From Amia ocellicauda (taxonomy: Eukaryota; Chordata; Actinopteri; Amiiformes; Amiidae), in assembly GCF_036373705.1 (NCBI RefSeq), contig NC_089850.1:30010733-30074732 (forward strand): DNA of 64,000 bases. Reading direction: 5' to 3'. The notes beneath the pieces were generated by a model, which saw only the letters and a program-made list of their open reading frames with translations, was not told the DNA's origin and searched no databases. Of the stretch, positions 53,877 through 63,960 are shown piece by piece. The translations under genes and the position numbers were made by a program. Each line of letters starts with the position of its first letter. The stretch's first letter is position 1.

Positions 53877-56800
53877 GCTTTTCCACAACCTTCATAAGAC
53901 CACGAGCTGTGTCTGGCCATGCCCTATCTATCCACACTGTGCATGCTTTTAGGCATACCAAATTGCAGGGAGCTTATCAACAGACCCAGTTTATTAACTT
54001 TTTTTTTTTCCTTTTTTTGACAATTTTGAATAGTTTAATAATAACAATAATGTGTCCTTGGTAACTATGAATTACCTGGTCAGACTTGCCGTTAGCAAAG
54101 GCCTGACGGAGGGTGTGCACGCTTCCACCTCCGTTCACTTGCATTCTTTCTTTTGTGAGCTGGTCCATCCACACATGCTTTTGCTTGTCTTGTTTGAATT
54201 GGAATGAAGTGTACAAAGTAGAAGAATGTCCTTGTTTGTCCCCCTTGAAAGATGTGTCCCACAAAGATTTGGTCTTCACAGCTATAGAAAACTTAATTCA
54301 GATTTATTTTTTTAAATGTATTTTTTAGTGGTATCCTTCTCTAAGGCTTGCTTTCTTTTGCTTTGTGCAGACCAATCTTCCCATTTTCAAGTTGAAGGAA
54401 TCCAAGGTGAGAAGAAGATACAGTGACTTTGAATGGCTGAGAAATGAGCTGGAAAGAGAAAGTAAGGTGAGTTCATCCAGGTAATTGGATTGACACACAC
54501 ACACACACACACACACGCATACAACCACACGTGGGTACATATATCAGTTCAGGGTCTAGATAATTTTAAGGAAAACAACAATGCAATATCCTGATTTTAC
54601 TGCTTGCTTGCTTGCTAGTTGCATGGTTTCTGTACTGTACCTCAGCGCTTTCCTGTTTTCTGCTTTCTAGTGTGATTAGTGTTTAGTTGAGGGACAACAT
54701 TTTTTTATAAAAACTAGTCTTTTTGTGAAGAGATTCTTTGCAGTATTTGAAATCACAGTTGATTTTGAATTCTTATTTAAAACCGTGCAGAATTCCCCAG
54801 GGAAAAATCAAAGCAGATGTTCCAGTCCAAACTCCTTTTACATTAACTATGTAAAAGAGAAGATAAATTACCAGTCATGGTTTTTGTATCACTGGTCTAC
54901 TTCTGCTTAATCAAACACAGGAGTAGTTTCATCTGCTTTCACTTCATTCCTCTGAGCATTACCTCATAGAGGACTTTCACTTCCTGGGGGATTTTCTCTG
55001 AAATGTGTTTTCATGGTCTTATGGCCACTCCAACAAAAAACACAATTTTTTAATCCGAGTAAAGAGTCCTATTTTTAATCAGAAGATGGGTTTTGATTTT
55101 ATACATTTGCACAATTTATGAGAGCTTAAGGCTAGTCAGATTGTTCCAGTTCCATAATAAGCATGGCTAAACGTTAAGTCGTTCAAAAAATGTAGGTTTG
55201 GACATGCCCTTTTATCTGTTCAAGTTTTGGAAATATACATGAATATTTAACAATTCTTTGTTGATCTCAACATTATTTATAAGTATCTAAAGGAGCTGAA
55301 ATTGGTTTGTTTGGCTTAATCTCAGATCAGCTGCCCTGCCAGTTATGGGTACCAGCAGGGAATGGGTTTGACTTTTGAGTGTCTAGGGTTTTTTTCCACA
55401 CCTGTGAGCTCTGACGTCCTGCACTGTCTCCCTGCACTTTAGGTTGTAGTCCCTCCTTTACCTGGGAAAGCAATTTTCCGTCAGCTTCCATTCAGAGGAG
55501 ATGACGGAATATTCGATGACTCTTTTATCGAGGAAAGGAGGCAATTGCTGGAGCAGTTTCTAAACAAGTGAGTCAAAATATCTGTTTTGCTGTGGGTTTC
55601 CATCATCCTAACTCCAATGCATAGCCAACACATCCTGGGCTGGATTCACTAGACTTGGACTACTCTACTTATCACAAGACTGTGTAGCTCTAGGCTGATA
55701 CTAAGTGGGGTGAATGAGACCAGCCCTATTGGCAGCTTTCACAGAACTCAACTGGCATTAGTCTGGGACTATTAAAATACAGGTTTGTGAAACCAGCCCT
55801 ATTTGTTTTATCAACCACAGAAGATTCTCACTCCTTGCATAAGTGCATTCATAGTATGATCTTAAGATGTTAATCCTATTAAAAGCAATTGCTCTTTTGT
55901 TCACTATTTAAATGATGATGATAAACATCTTTGCTAATTTAGATAAACCCTTTCCTGTGCCTTCTATAGCACTTAACTAGGTCCCGAATAAATAGTTGAG
56001 ATGGCACATACACATACCTCCTTGATGTCCATCAGCATGAAACGGTAGCTGCAAAAAACAGTTCAGATATTTAATAGGAAGAGTATTTTAGGTCAATGAA
56101 AATAAGTAGTGAGCTCAAGTAGTGATGGTTTCTATATTTATGATGGTGTAAAACAGGGTACTATGTGTGGTTAGAGGTTTCCAAACAAAAAACAAAAGCG
56201 AAAAAAAATATATAAATAACTTTTTTGTATTAATAATTTTTACAAGCTTACCGAAAGTGGAAGTGTTGTGCATTAATGTGTATAGGTTTGTCAGTGACTG
56301 TCGGCACCTCGCTGCTGTACCAATATGATTTTTTTCCCCAGTTTCTATCTGGGTAGTTAACAAACAAACAAGCACATATATCATTCATGTCATGTAGAAT
56401 TTTTTTTTTTTTTATGCAATTACCTGGAGAATGATTAAAATTGAGGAAAGGGGCACAAGTGCAGTCTACCTGAGTTTTAAATTTGTTTTATTTTACATAT
56501 GTAATTTATGCAAATTACGACGAAATTACAGTACATCATTCTTTGAAGAATGTTGTATGCACCCGAGCTTCTTTTTGATCCAAGGTGGTGTTCCTTTTTT
56601 GCATGAACAATAAAAGTTATATTGTAATTGTAATTATTTGCTGTGATTACAGACATTGCTATTATCTTTGTTTCATGTGCAAATGTGGCAAAGCTGCCCA
56701 TTTGAATTTTAATCTATAAAACTTGGTAAATTGGCAGAAAGAACTGTAGATATAGTTAGTAATTTAACAGAAACTGGGAATTAAATGATATTGTTGATCA

Positions 56801-58502
56801 CATAATTGTTCAGACTTAATAACAGATACGTATACAACAGTCTACACATTTTCTGTTTTCTAAAGGTATCATTAAATGTTTTGTAAAGGTATAACTTGAC
56901 ATTGTCGTCTCACTTAGAGCCAGTCATTTTCAATATATGTTTACAAGGTCATTTAGAATAATAAAATTACAAATGAGAGATGGCACATTTTGGATTGTGG
57001 CTTAGAAGTTTTCATGGAAGAATAGTGTACATATTGCATACAAAGTCAAAATGCCAACAGATGTCTTATTTACTGCTGTAATGTTTGTATTCAGAATTGT
57101 CTTTGAACTGAGAGAATATACCATTAAAATATAGACCATTAAATGCAAAACTTGCTGTTGCAATAACCGTTTCATAGAAAAAAAAAAAAAAGAAAATGTA
57201 TGGGCATTTTCACACCAAGTTGACCTCTTTTGTCTCCCCCATATTTAGGGTTGATTTTTCATATCCAGAAGATGTAATTGAACTGTGAATTCAAAGTTGA
57301 TTTGTATAGTGCACTAGCAGATATATGCGGAACAACAATTGTATTGGTATTATATTACACTGTTCCTTTTGCAGTTTCCTGGAGTGGAAAATGAAATAAG
57401 AATATTTCACATGCTGTGGTCTTGCTCTACCTTGCCTTAATTTGGTACTTTTATCGTGTAACTGCAGAGGAAACTGAACATACTGAGATCGTATTCAAAC
57501 TAAGAGGCCCAAAGGGCTGCAGGATTCACAGTGTGATCTGTTGTGTTCCTCCATGCCCAGTGTGTTTTGAGATCTTCTTGCAGTCACAGGAGGAATTAGT
57601 TTGATAGCCCCTGGTTATGGTTACACTAATACCCCTCTTTGACCCTCCCCTGTGAAGTTGATCGTAAGTTGGGTCACTTCATCAGTAGAGTTCAGGGGCA
57701 AATCATTTCAAAATGTAGGGGTTTAGGGTCATGGTTTACTGTTAAGGTTTGTCTAGTGTGTTCTTGCATAGTCCTTCACTCTTTCCCCTCTCTTATTGAC
57801 CATTACATTCGCTTGTAAGAGTAGTAGTCCTTTGCATTAATTTATTAATACATTTTTGTATTGTTTTCTTGAAGTGAGTTTGTAGGTGTGGGTTTGTCCT
57901 TTAAATTTCCCAATAATTATTTGAATTCCCTTCCACTGAGCAATCCTAAGAAATCATTCAGTTCACATACTCTGTGTGGTTCTTACTTATTTCTTCACCC
58001 TAGCAACCTAAGGGTGTCTAGAAAAAGGACAATCATTCAGAGTTACATACAAAGTGACTAGCTCTTCAGAAAGATACATCCATTGTCTGCAAGTTGATTT
58101 TTTTATTTATTTATTTATTTTTCTCTCAAGCTGCTTCTTCTAAGGGATGAATCCAGATATCATTGAACCCGATCTGTCAATCTGTGTTATAATTATAGCA
58201 TTGTCAGTGTGTGGTGTAATTACTGACAATACGTTCTTGTTTTTCTCAGTTGTATTTCAGAAATGCAGGCAAGGTTGCAGAAATATTCAAAATGTTTTAT
58301 TTCATTTTATTATGTATCTAGTTTTGATGGTCTCTGCAGGAGTGCAATTGAAAATTCTATCCATTGCTAATGCTGTACAATGACATTGCCTTTCAGAGTG
58401 GCTGGACATCCCTTGGCCCAAAACGAACGTTGTCTCCACATGTTTTTGCAGGATGAGACCTTGGACAAGAATTACACACCTTCCAAAATCAGACAAGCCT
58501 GA
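39133..58502 (+). CDS. SNX3: SNX3, sorting nexin-3, 4 coding exons
   Basis: Four exons (39133-39294, 54371-54466, 55443-55567, 58397-58502) splice with GT-AG ends into 489 nt, giving 162 aa, the usual vertebrate SNX3 length. The protein is one PX domain with a short N-terminal tail ([20 protein letters not shown]). The PI3P pocket residues of SNX3 are present: R69-R70-Y71 in RRRYSDF, K95 in PLPGKA and R118 in IEER. Family knowledge: SNX3 binds PI3P on early endosomes and works with retromer to recycle cargo such as Wntless and the transferrin receptor. The start has G at -3 and +4. It is head to head with AFG1L and tail to tail with NR2E1. No lesion is visible. Confidence 0.98.
49398..49410. 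repeat. C13 homopolymer
   Basis: A run of about 13 C in SNX3 intron 1. Confidence 0.9.
49599..49641. repeat. (TA)n tract, left flank of Tc1 element
   Basis: TA dinucleotides directly abutting the transposon end. TA is the obligatory target of Tc1/mariner elements. Confidence 0.92.
49642..50864 (+). mobile_element. Tc1/mariner-like DNA transposon, near full length
   Basis: A 1223-bp element bounded by TA on both sides. The 29-bp terminal inverted repeats (49642-49670, beginning CACTCACCTAAAGGATTATT, and 50836-50864) differ at one position. It contains one transposase reading frame on the plus strand, broken by a 2-bp frameshift. Ends and transposase match a Tc1-like family that is abundant in teleosts. 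It lies between (TA)n tracts in SNX3 intron 1, in the same orientation as SNX3. Confidence 0.95.
49790..50832 (+). pseudogene. Tc1-like transposase (DD36E type), frameshifted
   Basis: The first part runs from ATG 49790 through a paired helix-turn-helix DNA-binding region ([20 protein letters not shown]) to the first catalytic Asp, in WSDESRF (D155). Near 50320-50324 an extra AT (AACATATGG) shifts the frame. The second part continues through [14 protein letters not shown] to the second Asp (QQDNAPCH) and the Glu (DLNPIEHLW), ending at 50832. There are 36 residues between the second Asp and Glu, so the signature is DD36E rather than the classical DD34E. All three catalytic residues are kept; only the frameshift breaks the gene. 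Confidence 0.93.
50865..50882. repeat. (TA)n tract, right flank of Tc1 element
   Basis: TA dinucleotides following the right inverted repeat. Together with the left flank, this suggests insertion into an existing TA microsatellite. Confidence 0.9.
51058..51150. repeat. (TA)n/(TG)n microsatellite
   Basis: Long TA tract with interspersed GT and GTAT units. It explains Tyr-Ile and Ile-Tyr repeat frames on both strands. Confidence 0.95.
52862..52931. repeat. (TA)35 microsatellite
   Basis: About 70 bases of uninterrupted TA in SNX3 intron 1. Confidence 0.97.
53842..53877. repeat. (TTG)12 microsatellite
   Basis: Twelve trinucleotide units. The Gln run encoded on the minus strand is not part of a supported gene. 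Confidence 0.95.
54371..54466 (+). CDS. SNX3: SNX3 coding exon 2
   Basis: 96 nt, residues 55-86, beginning [20 protein letters not shown] and ending LERESK. It holds R69, R70 and Y71 of the PI3P site. Acceptor TTGTGCAG, donor GTGAGT; phase 0. Confidence 0.98.
54467..55442 (+). other. SNX3: SNX3 intron 2
   Basis: 976 bp. It contains an (AC)n microsatellite at 54493-54516 just after the donor, and nothing else recognised. Confidence 0.9.
55443..55567 (+). CDS. SNX3: SNX3 coding exon 3
   Basis: 125 nt beginning [20 protein letters not shown]. It has K95 and R118 and ends in the codon for K128. Donor GTGAGT; phase 2. Confidence 0.98.
55568..58396 (+). other. SNX3: SNX3 intron 3
   Basis: 2.8 kb with the inverted-repeat fragment at 55637-55800 and poly(T)/poly(A) runs near 56400 and 57180. 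No gene is recognised. Confidence 0.85.
55637..55800. repeat. Possible MITE-like fragment
   Basis: It starts GGGCTGGATTCACT and has the near-inverse GGTGAATGAGACCAGCCC at 55710-55725, and another GAAACCAGCCC at 55790-55800 within a self-complementary stretch (CAGGTTTGTGAAACCAGCCC). This looks like short inverted-repeat ends. The family and exact bounds are unknown. Confidence 0.3.
58397..58502 (+). CDS. SNX3: SNX3 coding exon 4 and stop
   Basis: 106 nt beginning [20 protein letters not shown] and ending PSKIRQA, TGA at 58500-58502. Acceptor TGCCTTTCAG. The end of the PX domain matches vertebrate SNX3. Confidence 0.98.
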
Positions 58503-59939
58503 CCACTGCAGGGATGGATACACACCAATAAGAGCTGAATTTTTTTACTACGCAGAATTCAGCGATCATAGCTAATTTTTACGCTTCAGACAATTACATG
58601 ATAAACACTTTACTAATCAGAGTTCACTATTTTAAAATCACATAGGTCATGTTTTTTTTGGTTTTATTTGGTTTTATTAAGTGCAGTGCTCTTGTCTTAA
58701 CTCTTAAGATTGAACTCAAGACAATTATGCATTTTGTTATCAATAAATGATAATCTTTTCTCTTTACACCACTAACTTGTTATTTTATGTTAATTGTATT
58801 TGTCAGTAGCAATAGCACTGCACATAACCAGAATGAACTAAAATGACAAAATCTATAAGTAGAGACCCCTCCTTAATTACCATGTTTAGACTACCTTAAC
58901 TCTGTCATTGCTAGTTTTTGACACTTGTCTTTTGTTTCCCAGATCATTTTGTTTGTGGTTATCACCATCCATAATATGAAGTATGTGCATCAGCCAGCAT
59001 TTCCCTGAAGCCTATAAATAATTTTCTACTGCAGAAATTGAGGGAATAACAGCATTTATACTTTGTAAAATTTAAATTTGCATAATGCTATGCCATTTTG
59101 TTTACATTGAAATTTTCCAATAAAAAAAAAAGGTCAAACACTTGTATGCATGACCAGTATGTGTTGTGACATTTCTCTCTACCCCTCCCTCCAACCTTTC
59201 CTGAAATCTAATCAGAAATTTCCCCTTGGACCTGGTGGAGCATATGCAGGTGGTTTAGAGATTACACCTGAGCATGAACAAGCGTAAGGTTTGCTTGTGA
59301 TGAATAAATTCCTAAAGACATCGGCCGCAACAGTGTAGCAGAATTCTCTAGGCTACAATAAATGAGGATTATGGGAAGATTGAGTTATATATATTTTTTT
59401 GTTAAGTGGAATCACAGATTTCTGATGTATACATTGATAAGTACAATAGGAAAGGGTTAATTCTATAGGGCTATGCTTTCGAAATATGGAAAATATACTT
59501 CGGGTCTTACTTTTTTTAATGGCTTATTTTATCCTGTTTCAGTTGATCTGTTTTTTTGGATGCATTTCGAAGCATACAGTGCTGTACACTAAATGGGAGA
59601 GTACAAACCCAGTTGGTAGTGCAGTATTAATCTGTCCAAAGAGAACTAAATGGAATACTGTGCCCCTTGTGCCCTTAAAATGGGAGCACAAGTCCAGTCA
59701 GTCACTGCATTTGAACCAAAATGAGTATGCGCAGACTATACTTAACCACTCCCTTTGATGTGTCCCAGCCAACTTGCTTCTGTGGGCTCACTTTGTAACC
59801 ATATTTGACTTGCACAAGGCAAAGAACATGAGAACAAAATCAAAATGTATTTTATATCTTGCCTGTGTTGTGTTACCAGAAGGAGTGAGTGTACATTCCA
59901 ATGCATGCATCCATTTACTTATTAACTGTGTGTCTACAT
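58503..59939. other. SNX3 3' UTR and tail-to-tail spacer
   Basis: Sequence after the SNX3 stop is AT-rich, with candidate poly(A) signals at 58742 and 59119. No further coding sequence is recognised. Confidence 0.6.
58742..58747 (+). terminator. SNX3: Candidate SNX3 poly(A) signal (AATAAA)
   Basis: Canonical hexamer 240 bases after the stop, followed by T-rich sequence. A second AATAAA at 59119-59124 could serve a longer 3' UTR. Confidence 0.5.
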
Positions 59940-61110
59940 ATTCACATTTTGTTATAACCTGAAACTTTGATTAAAATGGGTCGTTTACTCAACCTACACA
60001 ACACTTCCAGCCTAGAAACCAATATATGTGAAACAACAATTAAAATGCAAAGGCTTTGCTTCAAGAAGTATTTGCCACCCCAAGTCCACCTTTGGCAGTA
60101 ATTGCAGATGTGAGTGTTTTGGGGTGAGACAGGTTTCCACATCAGGATTGTCCAAATATTCACTCATTTTCCTTAGCAAAATAATTAAAGCTTTGTCATG
60201 TCATATGCGGATTGTTGGTGGACCCCAGTTTTCAAGTCTTGGCACAGGTTCTCAATTGGGTTTAAGTCCAGGCTTTTAAGCCACTCCATTGTTGCTTTGG
60301 CTGTGTGCAGGTCATTGTCCTGCCTAAAGGTGAAACTCCATCACAGTATTGGCTCTTTTGCAGACTGAAGCAGGTTTTCCTAAAGAATTGCTTGTATGTA
60401 GTGCCATCCATGTTGCCCTCTACCCTGACAAGCTTCCTAGTGCCTGCCGCTGCAAAGCACCCCCATATCATGATGCTGCCTCAACAGTAGGGATGGTGTT
60501 ACCTGGGTGGTGTGCTGTGTTGGGTTTGCCCCAATCATAATCAATTTTTGTTTCATCTGACCCTCATAACTTTTTGCAATTTCCAAGTGGGATTTTACAT
60601 CATTTTTTCAGAAATGTCTTCCTTCTTGCCATTCTTCCATACAGACCAGATTTGTGAAGAACCTGAGCTATTGTTGATACATGTACAGTCTCCCATCACA
60701 GCCATGTAACACTGTAGGTCTTTCAGAGTTATCATTGGCCCCTTGGTGGCTTCTTACTGCTTATGGGTGCTCAGTGTGGGAGGACAGTCTGCTCCAAGCA
60801 GATTCTGGGTGGTGCTGTATACTTTACTTTAATGATGGGTTTGCCTGTGCTCCCAATGATATTTCACTGCTTCTTAATACTCTCTACCTGATCTGTGCCT
60901 TTCCACAACTTTATCCCAGAGTTGTTTTGAAAGCTCATTGGTCTTCATGGTAGTATCTTTGCTTTGAATGCACTATCCAACTGACCTTACAGAGATGAGT
61001 GTTTTTCATCTGAAATCATGTGAACCACTTTTATTGCACACAGATGGACTCCATTCACCTTATTGTGTGAATTCTGAAGGCAATTGGTTGCACCTGAGCT
61101 AATTTAGGAG
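59940..61110 (-). mobile_element. Decayed Tc1-like transposon
   Basis: Minus-strand reading gives Tc1 transposase fragments: VMIWGCFAAAGT-type sequence, RVEGNMDGTTYKQF, then QDND and DLNPIENL in other frames, with stops and a deletion between the Trp of MEWL and DLNPIE. The flanks carry other Tc1-like noncoding parts, such as GGCAATTGGTTGCACCTGAG near 61080. The inverted repeats no longer match, so both ends are approximate. It is clearly older than the 49.6-kb element and belongs to another Tc1 lineage. Confidence 0.75.
60262..60471 (-). pseudogene. Tc1 transposase remnant
   Basis: A 69-codon frame beginning MIWGCFAAAGT, the segment before the second catalytic Asp in Tc1 transposases. The frame is lost before the QDND motif. 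The upstream half is present only as short broken pieces up to about 60720. Confidence 0.75.
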
Positions 61111-62879
61111 GGTCACCATGTTTCTCAGGAGTAGCTGTGTGCTGCTTTCTGGAGAGAACAATATTTCTCAGCATGCTTGTCTGCTGTCCTCGTTCTCTCT
61201 TTGTGCTCACAATGGGTACTGTGTTGACCTAACTAGGGAGTGTTGTCTTCTCTGGATAACCTGATCCACACCGAACACTGATCACTCTAATGTTTTCATT
61301 ATTTGCCTATACTACCAACAAAATTAAAGCATCAAGATTTCTAAACCATCCTTACCTGAATTCTTGTTTAATTTCTACAGTCTTAAGTTACTATCATTTA
61401 TCTCCAAAGAAGAAATGTGTCCTATTAGAAGTTCAAGCAGAGCAAACGATTTTGCCATTTACTCAAATATAACAAGCACAGACAGCAGGGCTATCTTGAG
61501 ATTTGTATAGTATTTTCAATCTATTTTCGTTAGAAGGTAGTTTGTTTTTTTAAATGCATGTTTTCAAATTATTCCATCTTTAGATGGGGATGTGTGTAAG
61601 TGTATTACAACTCATTGAGACACCATGTTTGTTTAACAACAGAAAAACTACTTTGATGTTGCATTACAATCTTTGATAGGTTTTTCTGTGTTAAACAATG
61701 TAGGAAACAGGCATTGTAATACAACTTAACATTTGTCAAATATGTTTCTTCTTTCCTAATACTTCAATAAAGCCAACTTAACTATATACTCCTATGTACT
61801 ACCCAGAATATATCTAGATGTATATCTATCTACACCTGTACCCACTAGACTATTTAAATAAAGGATAAGGTTGTTGGTAAGTACAATCTGCACCAATTTG
61901 TATTGTTTAAAATGAAAAATATTTGGGTATTATGGACATGTAAAATAAGTGGTTTTGAAACTGGATGGATGGATGGATAAACATGTAAAATACCATATTA
62001 TTCAAGTTTTGTGGGTCTGGATTCGTTTTGTTTGTTTTTTAATATATGATATCCTCTGTAGGTAATTTTTTCCATCTTTAAAGCAAGTCTAAGGAAATGT
62101 TTTCCTCAAAGTTCATAGTACTATAAATGAAAATCTGCACACACTTTTTCAGGGACAAAATCTGTGTTGAAAAAATAAGTGATACATCTACCATCATCCT
62201 CATCGTTGGCAGATCATCATTCTCATTTGTGTTTTGTGTAAATACGCCATTTTAAATTCAACTGTTATATGTAGTCTACACACCTAGCCTGTAATTACAG
62301 ACTGTAATTATAAAATGAAAGCAGCAGGACCTAGTGACAGAATACAAAAAATATTGTAAAAATGCTGTCAATGACCTAGACCAAATCAAAATTGACCTAA
62401 AAAAAAACAAAAAACAGAAATTGCAAACTTGTATCATTTGTATCATAAAAGTAAGACAAAGTGGCCTCTGACAATTAAATAAACTCCAATAGAATACAAC
62501 TTTGTAATTTGCGATTCTTTGGTAGGTGAAACTTCGTAATTGCTCAAGGTCAGTCTCTTCCTTTCAAAGATGTGGCTGAAACAACTAAAAACAGAACGTT
62601 GCAATTCAATATTATTTATTCTAATAATATATATCAGTACAACTTTCACAAAATTAAAACTTCAGTTTTTACAACAGAGAAGAATATACACCCTATTAAA
62701 AAACAAAAACGAAAAAACAAGTGCTGAATGTTTCAGTGTTAGTGTCTACTTTTACAAAGCAATTGTTCTTGAAGCCGCCATTGATTGGAAAGAGGCGGAA
62801 AAGTTTTTCTCCTTCAGAAAATAAGTTCTTACTTTTGCCTTCAGCAGCCTGTTGGCCGACAAAACTATGACCGAGGCAG
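61111..62879. other. Intergenic, AT-rich
   Basis: No gene is recognised. It has a short (GGAT)n run near 61962-61978 and poly(A)-rich stretches. Minus-strand AATAAA at 62615-62620 could end a long NR2E1 3' UTR. Confidence 0.55.
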
Positions 62880-63070
62880 AAAAAAGCTCCCAAGTTATCC
62901 TGGTCTTCAAATAGCCTGTGATCCACGTCGCACCAGGCGCACCGCACCGCTGTGCCGCGGGGTCAGTGATGCGACCCGGAGGCCTTTGGTTTCAGCACCG
63001 TGTCGGGGACAGCGACTACCTGCCTCCGCCGTCGATTCTGTCCTCTCGGTGTCTGCGGTGCATTGACAGC
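62880..63070. promoter_or_regulatory. Short CpG-rich block near NR2E1 3' end
   Basis: About 17 CpG dinucleotides in roughly 180 bases, in sharp contrast with the AT-rich surroundings. It lies about 420 bp beyond the NR2E1 stop. Open frames here overlap on both strands and none resembles a known protein. It may be part of a conserved 3' UTR or a small orphan CpG island with its own promoter activity. Confidence 0.3.
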
Positions 63071-63113
63071 AAAGCTCATTTGTCTTTGAGTCTTCAGATA
63101 AACAGACGGACGA

Positions 63114-63119
63114 TTTATT
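63114..63119 (-). terminator. NR2E1: Candidate NR2E1 poly(A) signal (AATAAA)
   Basis: Minus-strand AATAAA, 369 bases after the NR2E1 stop. Other hexamers further on are possible. Confidence 0.4.
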
Positions 63120-63487
63120 CATAAGAGCTTCACAGTCACCTCATAGGCCACTTGGATGGAAAAATCCTTCTGCACACTAAAACCAAACCGAAACAGTGCA
63201 ATTACAATCAATTGTGTTGAATCGTCTTCAACCGAAGCAAGCTCCTTTTAAGAAACGGCATTAAAATAGTAAGCATGTGCTATTGTTTTAAAGTGGATTG
63301 TCTTGCCCTAGTGGACCCCGATCACACTTCCAGCTTCAAAACGCAAGTCCTGGACGGGGGTGGTTGGAGCCAGAGCTGGTCCTCAGATCTGCAGCCGCAA
63401 CTCTCCTCACTGCAGTGTGTGATGTCGGTCCGTAACACGATTTTAATGACTATCGAAGACACGAGCCTCTGTTGTCAATGGGCACAT

Positions 63488-63650
63488 TCAGATATCACTG
63501 GATTTGTACATGTCGGAAAGAAGCCGTGTTATCGGGACGTTTCCAATTGTTTTCTTGAAAAACACTTCTTCGATGGTTGAAGGGCTAACTGACCGCAACG
63601 CTGGCAGAAGTAAGAGCAGTTTCCCAAAGCGACATGGCTGGGTGGGGTAC
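63488..63650 (-). CDS. NR2E1: NR2E1 last coding exon
   Basis: 163 nt, acceptor TATTGGTAG, TGA at 63490-63488. It encodes helices 10-12 of the LBD, including the AF-2 end region. Confidence 0.97.
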
Positions 63651-63960
63651 CTACCAATACAAATAAAAAGGGTACACATTATTATTTGCCTTATTCCATA
63701 GAAGATATGTATTTAGACAATAATAACTTTAATGGCTGGTTTTTAAAGGCATATTTCTCAAGAGTCAGCCTTCCCACTTCCCAGACATGTCGGATCTGTT
63801 CAATATTAAAAGAAGACCCCCCCCTCTCTAAAAACAGCCACAGCCTTGCTCTACCTGGTGTGGATGTAGCTGTTGAGCGTCAGTTGCGCCTCGTCCTGCA
63901 GCGCCGCGATGGCAGCCGCATTGCGGAAACTGCGCACTTCCGACCCGCTGTGAGTGGGCA
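63488..63960 (-). CDS. NR2E1: NR2E1 (TLX) nuclear receptor, last two coding exons
   Basis: Two exons on the minus strand encode the C-terminal end of the ligand-binding domain. The first (63960-63855) has PTHSGSEVRSFRNAAAIAAL and QDEAQLTLNSYIHT. The second (63650-63488) begins YPTQPCRFGKLLLLLPALRS and ends LLSDMYKSSDI, stop TGA. These match vertebrate TLX almost residue for residue. Family knowledge: NR2E1 is an orphan receptor, mainly a repressor, needed for neural stem cell self-renewal and retinal development. The DNA-binding domain and the rest of the LBD lie right of the window. It is tail to tail with SNX3. Confidence 0.97.
63651..63854 (-). other. NR2E1: NR2E1 last intron
   Basis: 204 bp, with GTAGAG and TTGGTAG ends. 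No internal feature. Confidence 0.9.
63855..63960 (-). CDS. NR2E1: NR2E1 penultimate coding exon
   Basis: 106 nt, acceptor TCTTGCAG, donor GTAGAG. It starts with the last two bases of a Val codon and ends with AG of the Arg codon completed by the next exon. Confidence 0.95.

Larger units (their letters stand above)
39295..54370 (+). other. SNX3: SNX3 intron 1
   Basis: 15.1 kb, the largest intron in the window. It holds the Tc1-like element (49642-50864), long (TA)n tracts, (TTG)n at 53842-53877 and many poly(T) runs. No second gene is recognised. Short frames such as 42506-42841 and 44971-45183 have no family support. Confidence 0.85.

Noticed and set aside
53770..53961. Poly-Gln protein on the minus strand
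   Set aside because: The Gln run is the (TTG)12 microsatellite. Flanking residues show no family.
62785..63124. Overlapping 68-93-codon frames in the CpG-rich block
   Set aside because: Frames are open on both strands because GC-rich DNA has few stops. None resembles a protein or joins NR2E1 by splicing.
63275..63701. Plus-strand frames of 65 and 101 codons over the NR2E1 end
   Set aside because: Antisense shadows of the NR2E1 last exon and its 3' flank.
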